DNA from: CBDCUW01 sp963734865 | Lineage (GTDB): Bacteria > Planctomycetota > Planctomycetia > Pirellulales > Pirellulaceae | Assembly (NCBI GenBank): GCA_963734865.1 | Contig: CAVTIV010000013.1 | Coordinates: 1 to 64,000 of the forward strand | Reading direction: 5' to 3' | Length of the DNA stretch: 64,000 nucleotides | Shown: positions 47,580 to 57,127 of the stretch, piece after piece | Layout of the letters: every line of letters begins with the position of its first letter | How positions within the stretch are numbered: the first letter of the stretch is position 1 | Notes under the pieces: generated by a model | Told to the model about the DNA's origin: nothing | What the model saw: only the letters and a program-made list of their open reading frames with translations | The model's database searches: none | Translations under genes and position numbers: made by a program

Positions 47580-48847
47580 TCAATTGACTCGCCGCGACAA
47601 AACATTCGACTCATAGCTGCGAACCTGCTCGAGCCACTGGGAACCGACGGGAACACCCGACGTTTCACAGTAACGGTTCCAGACAGCACCTAGCGGCATC
47701 ATTTTCTGTTCTTCCATCAGTGCCAGACGAGCAGTGTAATCGCCGTCATTCTCCAGTTGCTGATACGTTTCGGTTGGCTCCAGCAACGCCGCCAAGAGTG
47801 CCTTGAGCACATTTCGCGTTCCAATCGCCCAGGCCGCTATCCGATTGATACTGGCGTCAAAGAAATCGAGCCCAATGTGAACCCGATCCAGATACTCCCC
47901 ACGAATGATCTCTTGCATGATCGCCTGAAGTTCGTCGCTGAATGTCACGACATGGTCGCTATCCCAACGTACGCCGCGACTGACGTGCAGCAGCAACTCC
48001 GGCACGTACATCAGCACCGCGGAAATCTTGTCCGAGATCAGTTCGGTGGGATGAAAGTGACCCGCGTCCAGACACAAAACTTTGTTGCGCGACATCGCGT
48101 ATCCAAAATAGAACTCATGCGACCCGACGACGTAACTCTCCGAGCCGATGCCAAACAGCTTGCACTCCACAGCATCGAGCATTTTGCTGTTGTCGATCGG
48201 CTCGGCAAAGACCACGTCAAGCGACTGGGCGAGTCGTTCTCGGGGAGCCTTTCGGCTTGCCGGGGAATCCTTGAATCCGTCTGGCACCCACACGTTGTTG
48301 ATGCAAACGCATCCTTGCGATTCCCCCATCGAAGCGGCAATCCTTCGAGACGCGATTCCGTGATCAATCCAGAACTGACGGATGCCCGGATCCGAGTGGG
48401 CAAGAGTAAATCCGTCGGCTGCCTTTTCATGCGCAAAAAACTGGGGTTAAAATCCAGCATCAGCCCTTGACCGCTTGCCCAGTCGATCCAGCCTTGAAAG
48501 TGTTCGATTCCGATCTCGTCGCGATCCACCCGCCGCGGGAACTCGCCGTACAAGGCGTGCAGGTTCAAACGATGTTTGCCAGGAATCAGCGAATATGCCA
48601 GTTCAAGATCGCGACGCAGCTCATCCGGCGAGCGCGCCCGTCCCGGATAGTTGCCGGTTACGGCCAGTCCGCTACCCAACGGGGCGCCGGTGCCTTCAAA
48701 ACCGACGACGTCGTCGCCTTGCCAGCAGTGGACCGAAATCGCGATGCCGCGCAACCGCTGCAAGGCACGTTCCACATTCACGCCAATCGCTTGGTACTGC
48801 TCGGTCGCCAGCTGGAAAGCTTGTTGCAGGGTTGCCGAATTCGTCAT
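47580..48847 (-). CDS. rhaA: L-rhamnose isomerase, frameshifted
   Basis: Cytoplasmic enzyme converting L-rhamnose to L-rhamnulose, the first step of rhamnose catabolism. From the ATG at 48847: GVNVERALQRLRGIAISVHCWQGDDVVGFE, then LNLHALYGE and MLDFNPSF; after the shift, FAHEKAADGFTLAHSDPGIRQFW, CLDAGHFHPTE and GLDFFDASINRIAAW, all hallmark RhaA segments. The frame breaks in a six-base T run on the coding strand (A6 at 48433-48438); one extra T restores a 422-residue protein, close to the 419 of E. coli RhaA. This homopolymer error is most likely a sequencing artefact. It heads the transcript of the NCS1 permease and the small membrane protein. Confidence 0.9.
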
Positions 48848-49207
48848 CGAACTTATCCATTGCCGAGGAATCGAAGCACCGTTCTGCGAGGCAGTCACCG
48901 CCGCCACGAGATCCACAATGTAAGCGAACGAAGAACCCACGATCGTGACGTTCGCGTCTGCAAATCGAACAAAATTGCGAATTCGCTGTGAGGAGAAGCG
49001 GAACAAAATGCATGGACGCCACATTCAGGATGTGATCGCGCCGGTGTCACGCGAGCGTTCTCCCCCGCTCGGCAAATCGCGAAGCCAGCGAGAACCGAGT
49101 CGGCGTCTTTCATTTCGAAAAAGTGAACGCGACTGCGGCAGGAAAGTGGCCGCAGCCTCGTTGCGTCGGCAGCAGTTCCGGAAAGTGAGACCGATTGCCG
49201 GCCGGAA
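48848..49207. other. Divergent intergenic region upstream of rhaA
   Basis: 360 bp between rhaA and the promoter of small RNA copy 2. No convincing gene is seen; open frames are arginine-rich shadows. The rhaA promoter should lie here. Confidence 0.4.
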
Positions 49208-49236
49208 TTGACTTATGAAATGAGGGGGGAGAGACT
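49208..49236 (+). promoter_or_regulatory. Sigma70-like promoter of the small RNA, copy 2
   Basis: TTGACT (49208-49213), a 17-nt spacer and GAGACT (49231-49236), with the same -35 hexamer and same 28-nt distance to CGGGAACCG as in copy 1 at 2988. The conservation of hexamers while the spacer sequence differs is what one expects of a real promoter. Confidence 0.6.
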
Positions 49237-49241
49237 ATGGT

Positions 49242-49317
49242 CGGGAACCGTATCGGGTTCCTCGGCGGCAGGGAATCGACAAACGGGTTACCGCGTGTGG
49301 TTTCTTGGTTTTTTTTT
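49242..49317 (+). ncRNA. Candidate small structured RNA, copy 2
   Basis: Homologue of 3022-3096. Hairpin 1 keeps GGAACC/GGTTCC (49244-49249 with 49256-49261). In hairpin 2 the outer stem is GGAA/TTTC (49272-49275 with 49301-49304): compared with copy 1 one G-C pair has become A-T and another G-U, so pairing is preserved. The inner stem has one mismatch. TTGG and nine T end it. The upstream gene (rhaA) is divergent, so this is not a terminator of a preceding plus-strand gene. It lies 116-191 nt before the possible starts of the sulfatase gene. Confidence 0.6.
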
Positions 49318-49432
49318 CACAGGAAGAGCTGGTGGGCCGCGCGGAAAACGAAAGCGTCACTCGCGCCTCCAGGGAAGCATTGGATTCAATATGATTCAAT
49401 TCCTTACCGACACTCTGCACCCGGGCAAAGCA

Positions 49433-51424
49433 ATGGCCCGTTGCCGCCGGTCGCTCACATGTCCGTTGCTATTGAGAGTGACTGCCCCCGCCACCATGGC
49501 CTGCGTCGCACTCATCGCACCATTCATGGTTCCGCAACGGCTTCACGCCGAGTCAAATGATCGCCCGAATATCGTGTTGATCCTGGCCGACGATCTCGGC
49601 TGGAGTGACACGACGCTGTTTGGGACAACCAAGCTTTACCAGACACCCAACGTGCAGCGGCTCGCAGCTCGCGGCATGACGTTCACCCATGGCTATTCAT
49701 CCAGCCCGCTCTGTTCGCCAACTCGTGCGAGCATCCTGACCGGGCTTAGCCCGGCAAGGACCGGGATCACCGCGCCGAACTGTCATTTGCCACAAGTGGT
49801 TCTCCAGGTGACAACGGACAAAACCGCTGCGGCCAGCAGCAAGGTCGTCCTTCCCAATTCGATCACACGGCTGGATCCGAAGTACTACACATTGGCAGAG
49901 GCATTGAACGACAATGGCTATGCGACCGCCCACTTCGGCAAATGGCATCTGGGGGCATCGCCCTACTCTCCACTGCAGCATGGATTCGATCTCGACGTTC
50001 CCCACTGGCCCGGCCCCGGTCCGGCGGGCAGCTACGTCGCACCGTGGAAATTTCCCGATTTTGATCCCGATACGCCTCACGAACACATCGAGGATCGGAT
50101 GGCAAAGGAAGCAGTCGCGTTCATGGAAACGCACCGTAACGAGCCGTTCTTTTTGAATTACTGGATGTTCAGCGTTCATGCCCCGTTTGATGCCAAGCAG
50201 GCTCTGATCGACGAGTACAAGAAGAAAGTCGACCCCACCGATCCGCAACGCTCTCCCACCTACGCGGCGATGATCGAAAGTATGGACGATGCCGTGGGAA
50301 CGTTGATCGATACGCTTGACCGACTGGATATCGCCGACAACACGATCATCGTGTTTGCATCCGACAACGGCGGAAATATGTACAACGAGGTCGACGGCAC
50401 CACGCCCACGAGCAACCTGCCGTTGCGGGGTGGCAAAGCGACGATGTACGAAGGTGGCGTCCGTGGACCTGCCATCGTGGTTTATCCCGGCGTCGTGAAA
50501 CAGGGCTCGCGCAGCGACGATGTGATTCAGAGCAGTGACTTCTATCCCACGCTACTAGAATTGGTGTCCATCAAACCTCAGCCGGGACAAGCTTTTGACG
50601 GCGTCAGCATTGTGCCGGCCCTGAATGGAAAGCCATTGGACCGGGAAGCCATCTTCACCTACTTTCCGCACCAGCCAAGAGTTCCCGATTGGTTGCCTGC
50701 CGCGGTCAGCGTCCATCGCGGCGATTGGAAACTGATTCGTCTGTTCCATGGAGGCGAGAACGGGCAACATCGCTGGAAATTGTTCAACTTGCGAGATGAC
50801 ATCGGCGAAGAACATGACTTGGCCGCACAGCACCCTCAGCGTGTGCAGGAACTGGATGCTTTGATCGAAAAGTTTTTGACTGAGACCGGCGCCGTGGTTC
50901 CGGTCATCAATCCAAACTTTGACCCCTCGACGTATCACCCCGAACTCGAGGGTAAAGCAACGCCAAAAGGCAGTGCGCCAGCCAAGCGACCGAAGCGAAC
51001 CGCCTCTTCGCGGAAACCCGTCGCCGGATGGCTGCCCAGTGGCGACTGCACACTTTCCATCAACGACGGTTCGCTCGTAGTCATGAGCACCGGCGGCGAT
51101 CCGCATCTCAGTTACGATCTCCCCAGTGCGATCGACGCTGAATCATTCACGCTGCTGTTCACTTTAGTCTCGAGCGCCGCTGGTAAGGGGCAAGTGTTCT
51201 GGCGAGAGCAGGGCGTCAAGTCGGCGGCTTACCATCGTGATCGCAGCGAGTCGTTTGAGGTGAACAGCGATGGCCAGACGCATGACTACGCCATCGAACT
51301 TGCTGCCAAACATCCGATTGTCGCGGTCCGCATCGATCCAGCCAACGGCCCCGGCGAGATCCGCGTCTCCAACATTCGCTTCACCGATCGGGATGGCCGC
51401 GTACTGCACCGCTGGACATTTTGA
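49433..51424 (+). CDS. Sulfatase with C-terminal accessory domain
   Basis: Exported sulfatase, 663 residues from the ATG at 49433, which gives a standard signal (basic RCRR, hydrophobic stretch, ending RLHAES); an in-frame ATG at 49391 would add 14 residues. The catalytic domain has ADDLGWSD, the formylglycine motif CSPTRAS, FGKWHLG, and FASDNGGN with the following GGKATMYEGG lysine. After about residue 505 a Lys/Pro-rich linker (KGSAPAKRPKRTASSRKP) leads to a beta-sandwich of about 130 residues ending HRWTF, probably a carbohydrate-binding module. It is preceded by small RNA copy 2 and by rhaA on the other strand, suggesting a role in sulfated rhamnose-containing glycans. Confidence 0.88.
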   Translation: MARCRRSLTCPLLLRVTAPATMACVALIAPFMVPQRLHAESNDRPNIVLILADDLGWSDTTLFGTTKLYQTPNVQRLAARGMTFTHGYSSSPLCSPTRASILTGLSPARTGITAPNCHLPQVVLQVTTDKTAAASSKVVLPNSITRLDPKYYTLAEALNDNGYATAHFGKWHLGASPYSPLQHGFDLDVPHWPGPGPAGSYVAPWKFPDFDPDTPHEHIEDRMAKEAVAFMETHRNEPFFLNYWMFSVHAPFDAKQALIDEYKKKVDPTDPQRSPTYAAMIESMDDAVGTLIDTLDRLDIADNTIIVFASDNGGNMYNEVDGTTPTSNLPLRGGKATMYEGGVRGPAIVVYPGVVKQGSRSDDVIQSSDFYPTLLELVSIKPQPGQAFDGVSIVPALNGKPLDREAIFTYFPHQPRVPDWLPAAVSVHRGDWKLIRLFHGGENGQHRWKLFNLRDDIGEEHDLAAQHPQRVQELDALIEKFLTETGAVVPVINPNFDPSTYHPELEGKATPKGSAPAKRPKRTASSRKPVAGWLPSGDCTLSINDGSLVVMSTGGDPHLSYDLPSAIDAESFTLLFTLVSSAAGKGQVFWREQGVKSAAYHRDRSESFEVNSDGQTHDYAIELAAKHPIVAVRIDPANGPGEIRVSNIRFTDRDGRVLHRWTF

Positions 51425-51578
51425 TCACGATCTTGACATGAAGCCGCGAGAGCATAAGTGATGAAGAATGAGTTCGCGCAAACGATTCGCGGAAATCATC
51501 CCTGGAGCTTGCATCAGTCGCGGTCGGTTCACGCCAGGCTCCGTTGTTCGAATCTGCTCAAGTTCAAGCGTCGCATGA

Positions 51579-53594
51579 TCACTCAAGCATCCGACTGAGC
51601 ATGCACAATTGGGCCGTGGTTTGGACAGAGATCGCAGCGTTCCATCTCAGCTGGTTGGAACGCTCGGAAAGATCCTTTGCGAGCACTTCGATCGGCCCCG
51701 CCAAACGGACAAACCCGAGCCGCTGGGCCGAGCGAGAGAGATCGTTCCAGTCCGTTGCGCTGGCCTGATTCAAGCCGGTGAGCAGTGCTTCGGCGAGACA
51801 ATCCTGCAATTGCTGGAAGAATTCGGCGATCGGTGAAGTACGTCTCGCCTGCTGTTCGACCTCCAGGCCCTTCGCCGCGGCGATCGTGTCGCCTCCGCCC
51901 AGCCATGCCGAAAGCGCGATCCGCGACCCGTCTAAGTTCTGCAGTACGACGCTGATCGGATGGATTTGGAGTTGTTGATTGATGAAGCGAACGTGGCCGC
52001 AAACAAAGCGGACTTGGGAGCCATGATGCTGTAGCGCCATCATTAACTCCGCGAATCCCTGATCGCCGCGACGGTGATAGGGGTGGATCAATCGGGCCGT
52101 ATCCCCGACCGAATCGTGTATCGTCGCGGTCAACTGCTGATTGACGACATCAAATTCAGTTTCCGCGACACCGGCAATGCTCAACACATGCAGATTCTCG
52201 GTCTGTCGGCGAGGTCGCAGCCAATCCGGTGGCAGCGATTCAAAGCGTTGCCGAAGTTGTGCGAAGTCTTCGACGGCCAGTGGCGGTGCAAGCTGTTCCC
52301 ACTGGAAGGTTTGTGGATTCGTCATCAACTTGCCGGCACCTCGCGGAAGAATCAGCTCGTCCGTTGGTGTTCGTTTTCCCGAACCGAGCAGCATTTGTGA
52401 CAATGACGCGGCGCCCAACGAGACGCCTCGGTGAAGACCATGCATGGCCAAGTCGGTGAACGATTTGGGATCGTCTGCCCCGTCCGGATCGGGATCGCTG
52501 AATACTCGCTCGGCCGCGACGACGGTTCCCGTATCGGTGTCCTGAAAAAAGGCCTGCATTGTCGTGTGCCGGCGACCGAGACGCACACCAAGTCCCAGGC
52601 CAACGAAACGTCCTCCCTTGATGTCGGTGCGGCGATCGGACTTGTTGCCCCGAACCAGGGCCTGGGGAACGGATCCGTTTTGAGTGCGAATGGCGCGAGA
52701 ACGGGCAATCAGCTCTCCCGTCAAACGGACGATTTCCTGTGGGCTAAATCTCGCGTCCTGTTCTCGATATCGTTGGTGCTGATGCAACAAGTCGACAACC
52801 AGTTCCGCCGGCCAAACGAGACCACTGGAACGAAGTTGCTTTTCCGATCGAGCCAAACGCTGCGGCCATGTCGCGGCGACGCCCGCGATCCCGTCGGCGC
52901 AGAGTTCGGCAAGCAAATCGCCGAGCCGGTCGAGTTCCTCGTGGGGTGTGGGAAGTTCGGCCTGCTGGATCGACAACAATCCGGCAACACGATCGGCCCG
53001 GAATTCTCGGAACGCCCATACTGCCATCGGAACCCACTGCGGCAGCAGCGCCTCGGCACAATCCGCTCTCGCGTAACGGATATCTCCGGGCACCGGAAAC
53101 CGCACCGTACACGACTCATGCAGAAATCTGGCACTTGGTTTCGCCCCGCGAGTCAGTTCGACCAAGACGCCTTGCTCGAATACCTTACGCGCTCTTGTGA
53201 TCGCGGCTTTTCGGAACTGTTTGATCAAAGCGTCATCACCGATATCGCCCGGGTCCCAAGCGGTCCCGGCGACGCTCGATGGTTCGGCATGGCTTTCATC
53301 CGCATCCGGCTCCGAGCCCGCTTTTTGCTGCCGGTACGCCAAAACCGATCGAATGACGTGCCGGCTGATTCCAACAGAGCCGCTCGAACAGCTCGCGTCG
53401 TGGATGGTGGCACCCGCCGGAAATCTGCAGACGGTCCCGTCAGACCACGTGACCATCAACGCACCCTCCGATTCATGGATTTCGCAACGGAGCTCGCCGC
53501 TGTCAATTTCTCGCTGGGCACGTTTAACCGTGCCACGGTTTGTCAACGCCGCGAGATCACTATCCGACAGCGAAAGAAAATCGGTTCGGGTCAT
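51579..53594 (-). CDS. SWIM-like protein of the yeh cluster (YehQ-like)
   Basis: A 671-residue protein from the ATG at 53594 (AAGG eight bases upstream). The N-terminus (LTNRGTVKRAQREIDSG, then VTWSDGTVCRFPAGATIHDA) matches the start of YehQ-type SWIM proteins. The SWIM zinc motif is degenerate: Cys69 and His79 are kept, but the other two Cys positions are Ser71 and Ser77. A second similar unit (CTVRFPVPGDIRYARADC, then VPMAVWAF) occurs around residues 140-185. The remainder is helical and unrecognised. It is the last gene of the five-gene operon, five bases after the VWA gene. Its role in the complex is unknown. Confidence 0.75.
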   Translation of the reverse strand: MTRTDFLSLSDSDLAALTNRGTVKRAQREIDSGELRCEIHESEGALMVTWSDGTVCRFPAGATIHDASCSSGSVGISRHVIRSVLAYRQQKAGSEPDADESHAEPSSVAGTAWDPGDIGDDALIKQFRKAAITRARKVFEQGVLVELTRGAKPSARFLHESCTVRFPVPGDIRYARADCAEALLPQWVPMAVWAFREFRADRVAGLLSIQQAELPTPHEELDRLGDLLAELCADGIAGVAATWPQRLARSEKQLRSSGLVWPAELVVDLLHQHQRYREQDARFSPQEIVRLTGELIARSRAIRTQNGSVPQALVRGNKSDRRTDIKGGRFVGLGLGVRLGRRHTTMQAFFQDTDTGTVVAAERVFSDPDPDGADDPKSFTDLAMHGLHRGVSLGAASLSQMLLGSGKRTPTDELILPRGAGKLMTNPQTFQWEQLAPPLAVEDFAQLRQRFESLPPDWLRPRRQTENLHVLSIAGVAETEFDVVNQQLTATIHDSVGDTARLIHPYHRRGDQGFAELMMALQHHGSQVRFVCGHVRFINQQLQIHPISVVLQNLDGSRIALSAWLGGGDTIAAAKGLEVEQQARRTSPIAEFFQQLQDCLAEALLTGLNQASATDWNDLSRSAQRLGFVRLAGPIEVLAKDLSERSNQLRWNAAISVQTTAQLCMLSRMLE

Positions 53595-53598
53595 GGAA

Positions 53599-54765
53599 TC
53601 ACCTTCGCACCTTCTCGGCGACCCATGTTGCGAGTTCACCGGGAGTCATCGCGGCGACATGCCAGCCCAGTTTGACAAGGTTGGCGGCGACCTGTTCGTC
53701 GTAAGTCGGTTCGGCCCGACCATCGAGTGCCGCCAAGCCCAAACAGGTGACACCGCTTTCGATCAGCTTTCTCGACGTTGAATACAACCGTGCGGTTGGA
53801 CCTCCTTCGTAAAAATCTGTGATGAGCGTAACGATCGTGCGGCTGGGGTTCTCCACCAGCGTCGATGCGTACTCGACGGCCTGACCGATATCGGTTCCGC
53901 CGCCCAGTTGAATCTTCATCAATGTTTCGACGGGATCAACCACTTGCTCGGTCAAATCGACGACCGACGTATCGAAGATGCACAAATGAACCTTCATCAT
54001 TCGCATGCTGTAGAACACTGCAGCGGTGACGGCGGAATGGATCACGCTGTCCAACATGCTGCCTGATTCGTCAACCAGAATGATCATCTGCCAACGATCG
54101 ACCTGACGCCGAACTCGAGAAAAGAAGTACGGCGTTTCGATCAGCACTCTCCGCAATTCGGGATCGTAGTTCTTGAGGTTCCGGCGCAATGTGGTGTTTA
54201 CGTCGAAGTTCTTCGCGATCTTGAGGAATGATCGATGTCGCCGATCGATTGATCCCTGAAACGCACTGCGAACCTCCTCCGCCAATTTTTCCATCAATTC
54301 TTCGACCACCTGGCGGACAAGGTGCTGTGCGGCTTTGAGCACATCTTGATTCATCAGATGCTTTGTTCGTAACACTGCCTTCAGCAATGTTTGATTGGGC
54401 TGGGCTCGGGCGAGGACCTCTGGGTTGGTGACCATCTCGTCGATCTGGTATCGCTCCAACGCGTCTTTCTCAAGTCGCTCGATCGTGCGTTTGGGAAACA
54501 ACTCATGAATCTGGTTGATCCATTCGGGAACTGTCAGCGAACTCGCGTCCAAGCTGCCGGATCTCCCGCCGCTTTTCCCGCGCACGTTCCGCCCGCCGCC
54601 GGACTCTCGATCGTACAGAAATCCCAGACAATCCTCCTGCCGTTGTTCTTCTCGGCTCAACCCACCGCACAACTGTTCGCTGCCGCTGCCCATCACCAAT
54701 CGCCAGCGTGCCTGCCGCTGAGGCGAGTGCTGTGGGCTGCTGCCGGACGACCTAGATTCCGCCAT
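53599..54765 (-). CDS. VWA domain protein of the yeh cluster (YehP-like)
   Basis: A 388-residue protein with a C-terminal von Willebrand A domain. The MIDAS is complete: IILVDESGSM, then Thr in LGGGTDIG and Asp in LITDFYEGG. The N-terminal part is basic and glycine-rich, then helical (LFPKRTIERLEKDALERYQI). The ATG at 54765 is preferred because GGAG lies seven bases upstream; an earlier ATG at 54783 is also in frame. It overlaps the DUF5682 stop, so translation is coupled. VWA proteins of this type usually bind client proteins handed to or from a MoxR ATPase. Confidence 0.85.
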   Translation of the reverse strand: MAESRSSGSSPQHSPQRQARWRLVMGSGSEQLCGGLSREEQRQEDCLGFLYDRESGGGRNVRGKSGGRSGSLDASSLTVPEWINQIHELFPKRTIERLEKDALERYQIDEMVTNPEVLARAQPNQTLLKAVLRTKHLMNQDVLKAAQHLVRQVVEELMEKLAEEVRSAFQGSIDRRHRSFLKIAKNFDVNTTLRRNLKNYDPELRRVLIETPYFFSRVRRQVDRWQMIILVDESGSMLDSVIHSAVTAAVFYSMRMMKVHLCIFDTSVVDLTEQVVDPVETLMKIQLGGGTDIGQAVEYASTLVENPSRTIVTLITDFYEGGPTARLYSTSRKLIESGVTCLGLAALDGRAEPTYDEQVAANLVKLGWHVAAMTPGELATWVAEKVRR

Positions 54766-57127
54766 CGCGCTGCTCCAATCCATATTTCTGTACCGCTTCG
54801 AACAGTCGCTCTTCGATCGCCAGCGCTTCCGCGGCCGTGCTTTCGTCTGCCGGCAACAGGCTTGGCGGCGTCGCTCCCTTCATTCCCAGGGAGTCAAACA
54901 GGGTCGACAGCATGTGATGTTTCTCTCGCGGCGTGAATGAGGTGAATGCAAGTCGCAAAGATGGCAAGGCCGTTTGGAACTCGTCGGCACCGAACCGCAG
55001 CAGCACCTCGTCGATGGATTGGACCAAATGCGGATGACGTTGGGCGACTTCACGGGCGAGCGTGAAGAGGCCATTGAGAAAATCGCCCAAGTGATCTGGG
55101 TCCGCAAAAAACAGCAAGTCCGCGAGCACGCTGTCGGCACTGGTCACACCGATGGTCCACAACATGCCCGCCGCGCCGCCGCGGACTTGAGGCGGCTTGT
55201 GGCTATCGGATTGGACTCGAACCAAAACGCTCGTGAATTCATCGTCGGCCAGCTCCAGGACATCGCCCGCTCGGCGATGCGTTTCTAGCATCAACTGCAT
55301 GCCTCGCAGCAATGATCCATCGCTGGGAGATTGCTTTCCGATCGATTCCAGCAACCACATGGATCGTGAGAACGCCTCGCGGACAAGCTGCTGTAACTTC
55401 GGCAGCCGCGTCGTCCCAAAGGCTTCATCAAAGCAGAACAAGAATAGCAAGTGCCCAAGCGCAGAGGATGCCTGAACAAAACGAGGCTCCGAGGCAATCA
55501 AACGCTCGAGAGAATCCAACAGAGCGGTCGAAAGCGAATCCACGCCGGTTTGAGCCGCCTTGACCAGCAATTCGGAGGCGGCTGCGGCATCGCGATGGCG
55601 CGCCCGAGCCTCTTCGGTCAGACGAGTTGTGACAGCGTCCGCGAGCGTGGTGCCGTAGCGAGATGCCTCGATGCATGACGATTCAAACTCGGGCGTCCAT
55701 CGCAGCTGCCACGATTCCCAAAGACGTTCCAAATCGTCGCGTGCCAGAAAGTCGGTCCCGCCATCACGACGAAACCCGCGGATTTCCAGCACCCGCAATT
55801 GATGCAGCAATCGACTCTTTTGTAAGTCGCCTGCTTCCAACAGGTTCAACTCGATGGAGTCCGTGCGATGCTGGGGCTGCAACGAAAACGCCTCGAGCCG
55901 TTGACGGATCTCTTGAACCAGCGGCGGCACTCGTGTCCCTTCGGCCAATCGTCCGCGACGATTGCCGCGCAGCACCGCGTGTACCGCATCAATGAAAGGC
56001 GATTCACATCCGTACTCAAGTTCGTCCTTGATCAAAGACGACGTCACCGCGTCGATCAGATCGCGTCGCCAAACGTGATCTCGACCACGCAGCGCCGCCA
56101 ACGCCCGCGCCGATGTCTCAACGGCGATCAAGTCGGCAGTACTGAGCGTCTGTTTCCGATCACGCAAGGCCTCGACTAAATTCGAGAGCAGAGGCTGATG
56201 ATTGAAGGATTGGCTTGATTCGCGTTGCTGCCAGGCGTGTTCGTAAAACCCCGGACTGGGCATTCCCGCGTTATAGCCGGTCAGACTATCCAGTCTTTCG
56301 TAGGAGTAGGTCGTTAACGCGAGGCCACGATCCACAATCGCTTTGGCCACCGCAGTCGCCGGCTCGCTGGGATCCGGATCGTCAATCCCCGGGCACCGCA
56401 AACCTTCGCTGCGAGCCACCAGCGCGCTGCTGTGGAACCCGCCGGTCACCACCAGCACTGTTCCCTGGACATTTTCTTGCGTCGACGCGATTTGCCCGGC
56501 CATGAACGCCTCGCGTTTTCGATCCGATACGCTGACGCTTTCCTCCCACTGGCGGATATGGAAGCACAACGAATGCGCTCGATGCAGGTACTCCGCCAGT
56601 TTGATCTCCGCACGAGACTCGACCAACCGATCCCATAAGTCGTCGAAGTCTTCGACTTGCAGACGCTCGCAAAGTGCTCTCACGTACCGTCCTCGGCGAA
56701 GCTCCGCATCGGCATAACGATGCGTCGTGCGGTCATCGCCGGCACTTTGCGACCATGGCAAGTCGATAAATCGAACGTCGGCGTTGGCTTGGCGACCGCG
56801 ATTCAGCGCAACCCATTCAGGTGAATACTCGCAGAATGGATAGTAAACACCCTGGTGAGTTGTTCCGGCGTCGGTCTCTCCGTCTCCGGCCGACCGAAAA
56901 TAGCTGTAGATCGCAATGGGCAGCTGATGTCCAAGCAGCAACTCGTCAAAGTACTCGTTGTAGTCGCTCGGTCCCTCGATCAGTACCGCAGCAGGCTGCA
57001 GCTCATCCATCAGTCGAGCCAGCAACATCGCACATGCCGGACTGTGATGACGGACAGGAAAATAGACGACATCGGCGCTGATGTCACACAGCCGAGCGAT
57101 CAAGTGCGTCGCATCTTTGTCACACAT
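54752..57127 (-). CDS. DUF5682 protein of the yeh cluster (YehM-like)
   Basis: About 791 residues. The N-terminal region VVYFPVRHHSPACAMLLARL with His28-His29, followed by VLIEGPSDYNEYFDELL (Glu52), resembles the conserved His and Glu-Gly-Pro motifs of the TIKI/EreA/ChaN-like superfamily, whose members include erythromycin esterases and TraB-type proteins; a hydrolase role is possible. The rest is helical, with HEAT-like stretches near the C-terminus. Its ATG overlaps the MoxR stop as TGATG, indicating tight coupling to the ATPase. The function of the family is unknown. Confidence 0.8.
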   Translation of the reverse strand: MCDKDATHLIARLCDISADVVYFPVRHHSPACAMLLARLMDELQPAAVLIEGPSDYNEYFDELLLGHQLPIAIYSYFRSAGDGETDAGTTHQGVYYPFCEYSPEWVALNRGRQANADVRFIDLPWSQSAGDDRTTHRYADAELRRGRYVRALCERLQVEDFDDLWDRLVESRAEIKLAEYLHRAHSLCFHIRQWEESVSVSDRKREAFMAGQIASTQENVQGTVLVVTGGFHSSALVARSEGLRCPGIDDPDPSEPATAVAKAIVDRGLALTTYSYERLDSLTGYNAGMPSPGFYEHAWQQRESSQSFNHQPLLSNLVEALRDRKQTLSTADLIAVETSARALAALRGRDHVWRRDLIDAVTSSLIKDELEYGCESPFIDAVHAVLRGNRRGRLAEGTRVPPLVQEIRQRLEAFSLQPQHRTDSIELNLLEAGDLQKSRLLHQLRVLEIRGFRRDGGTDFLARDDLERLWESWQLRWTPEFESSCIEASRYGTTLADAVTTRLTEEARARHRDAAAASELLVKAAQTGVDSLSTALLDSLERLIASEPRFVQASSALGHLLFLFCFDEAFGTTRLPKLQQLVREAFSRSMWLLESIGKQSPSDGSLLRGMQLMLETHRRAGDVLELADDEFTSVLVRVQSDSHKPPQVRGGAAGMLWTIGVTSADSVLADLLFFADPDHLGDFLNGLFTLAREVAQRHPHLVQSIDEVLLRFGADEFQTALPSLRLAFTSFTPREKHHMLSTLFDSLGMKGATPPSLLPADESTAAEALAIEERLFEAVQKYGLEQRDGGI

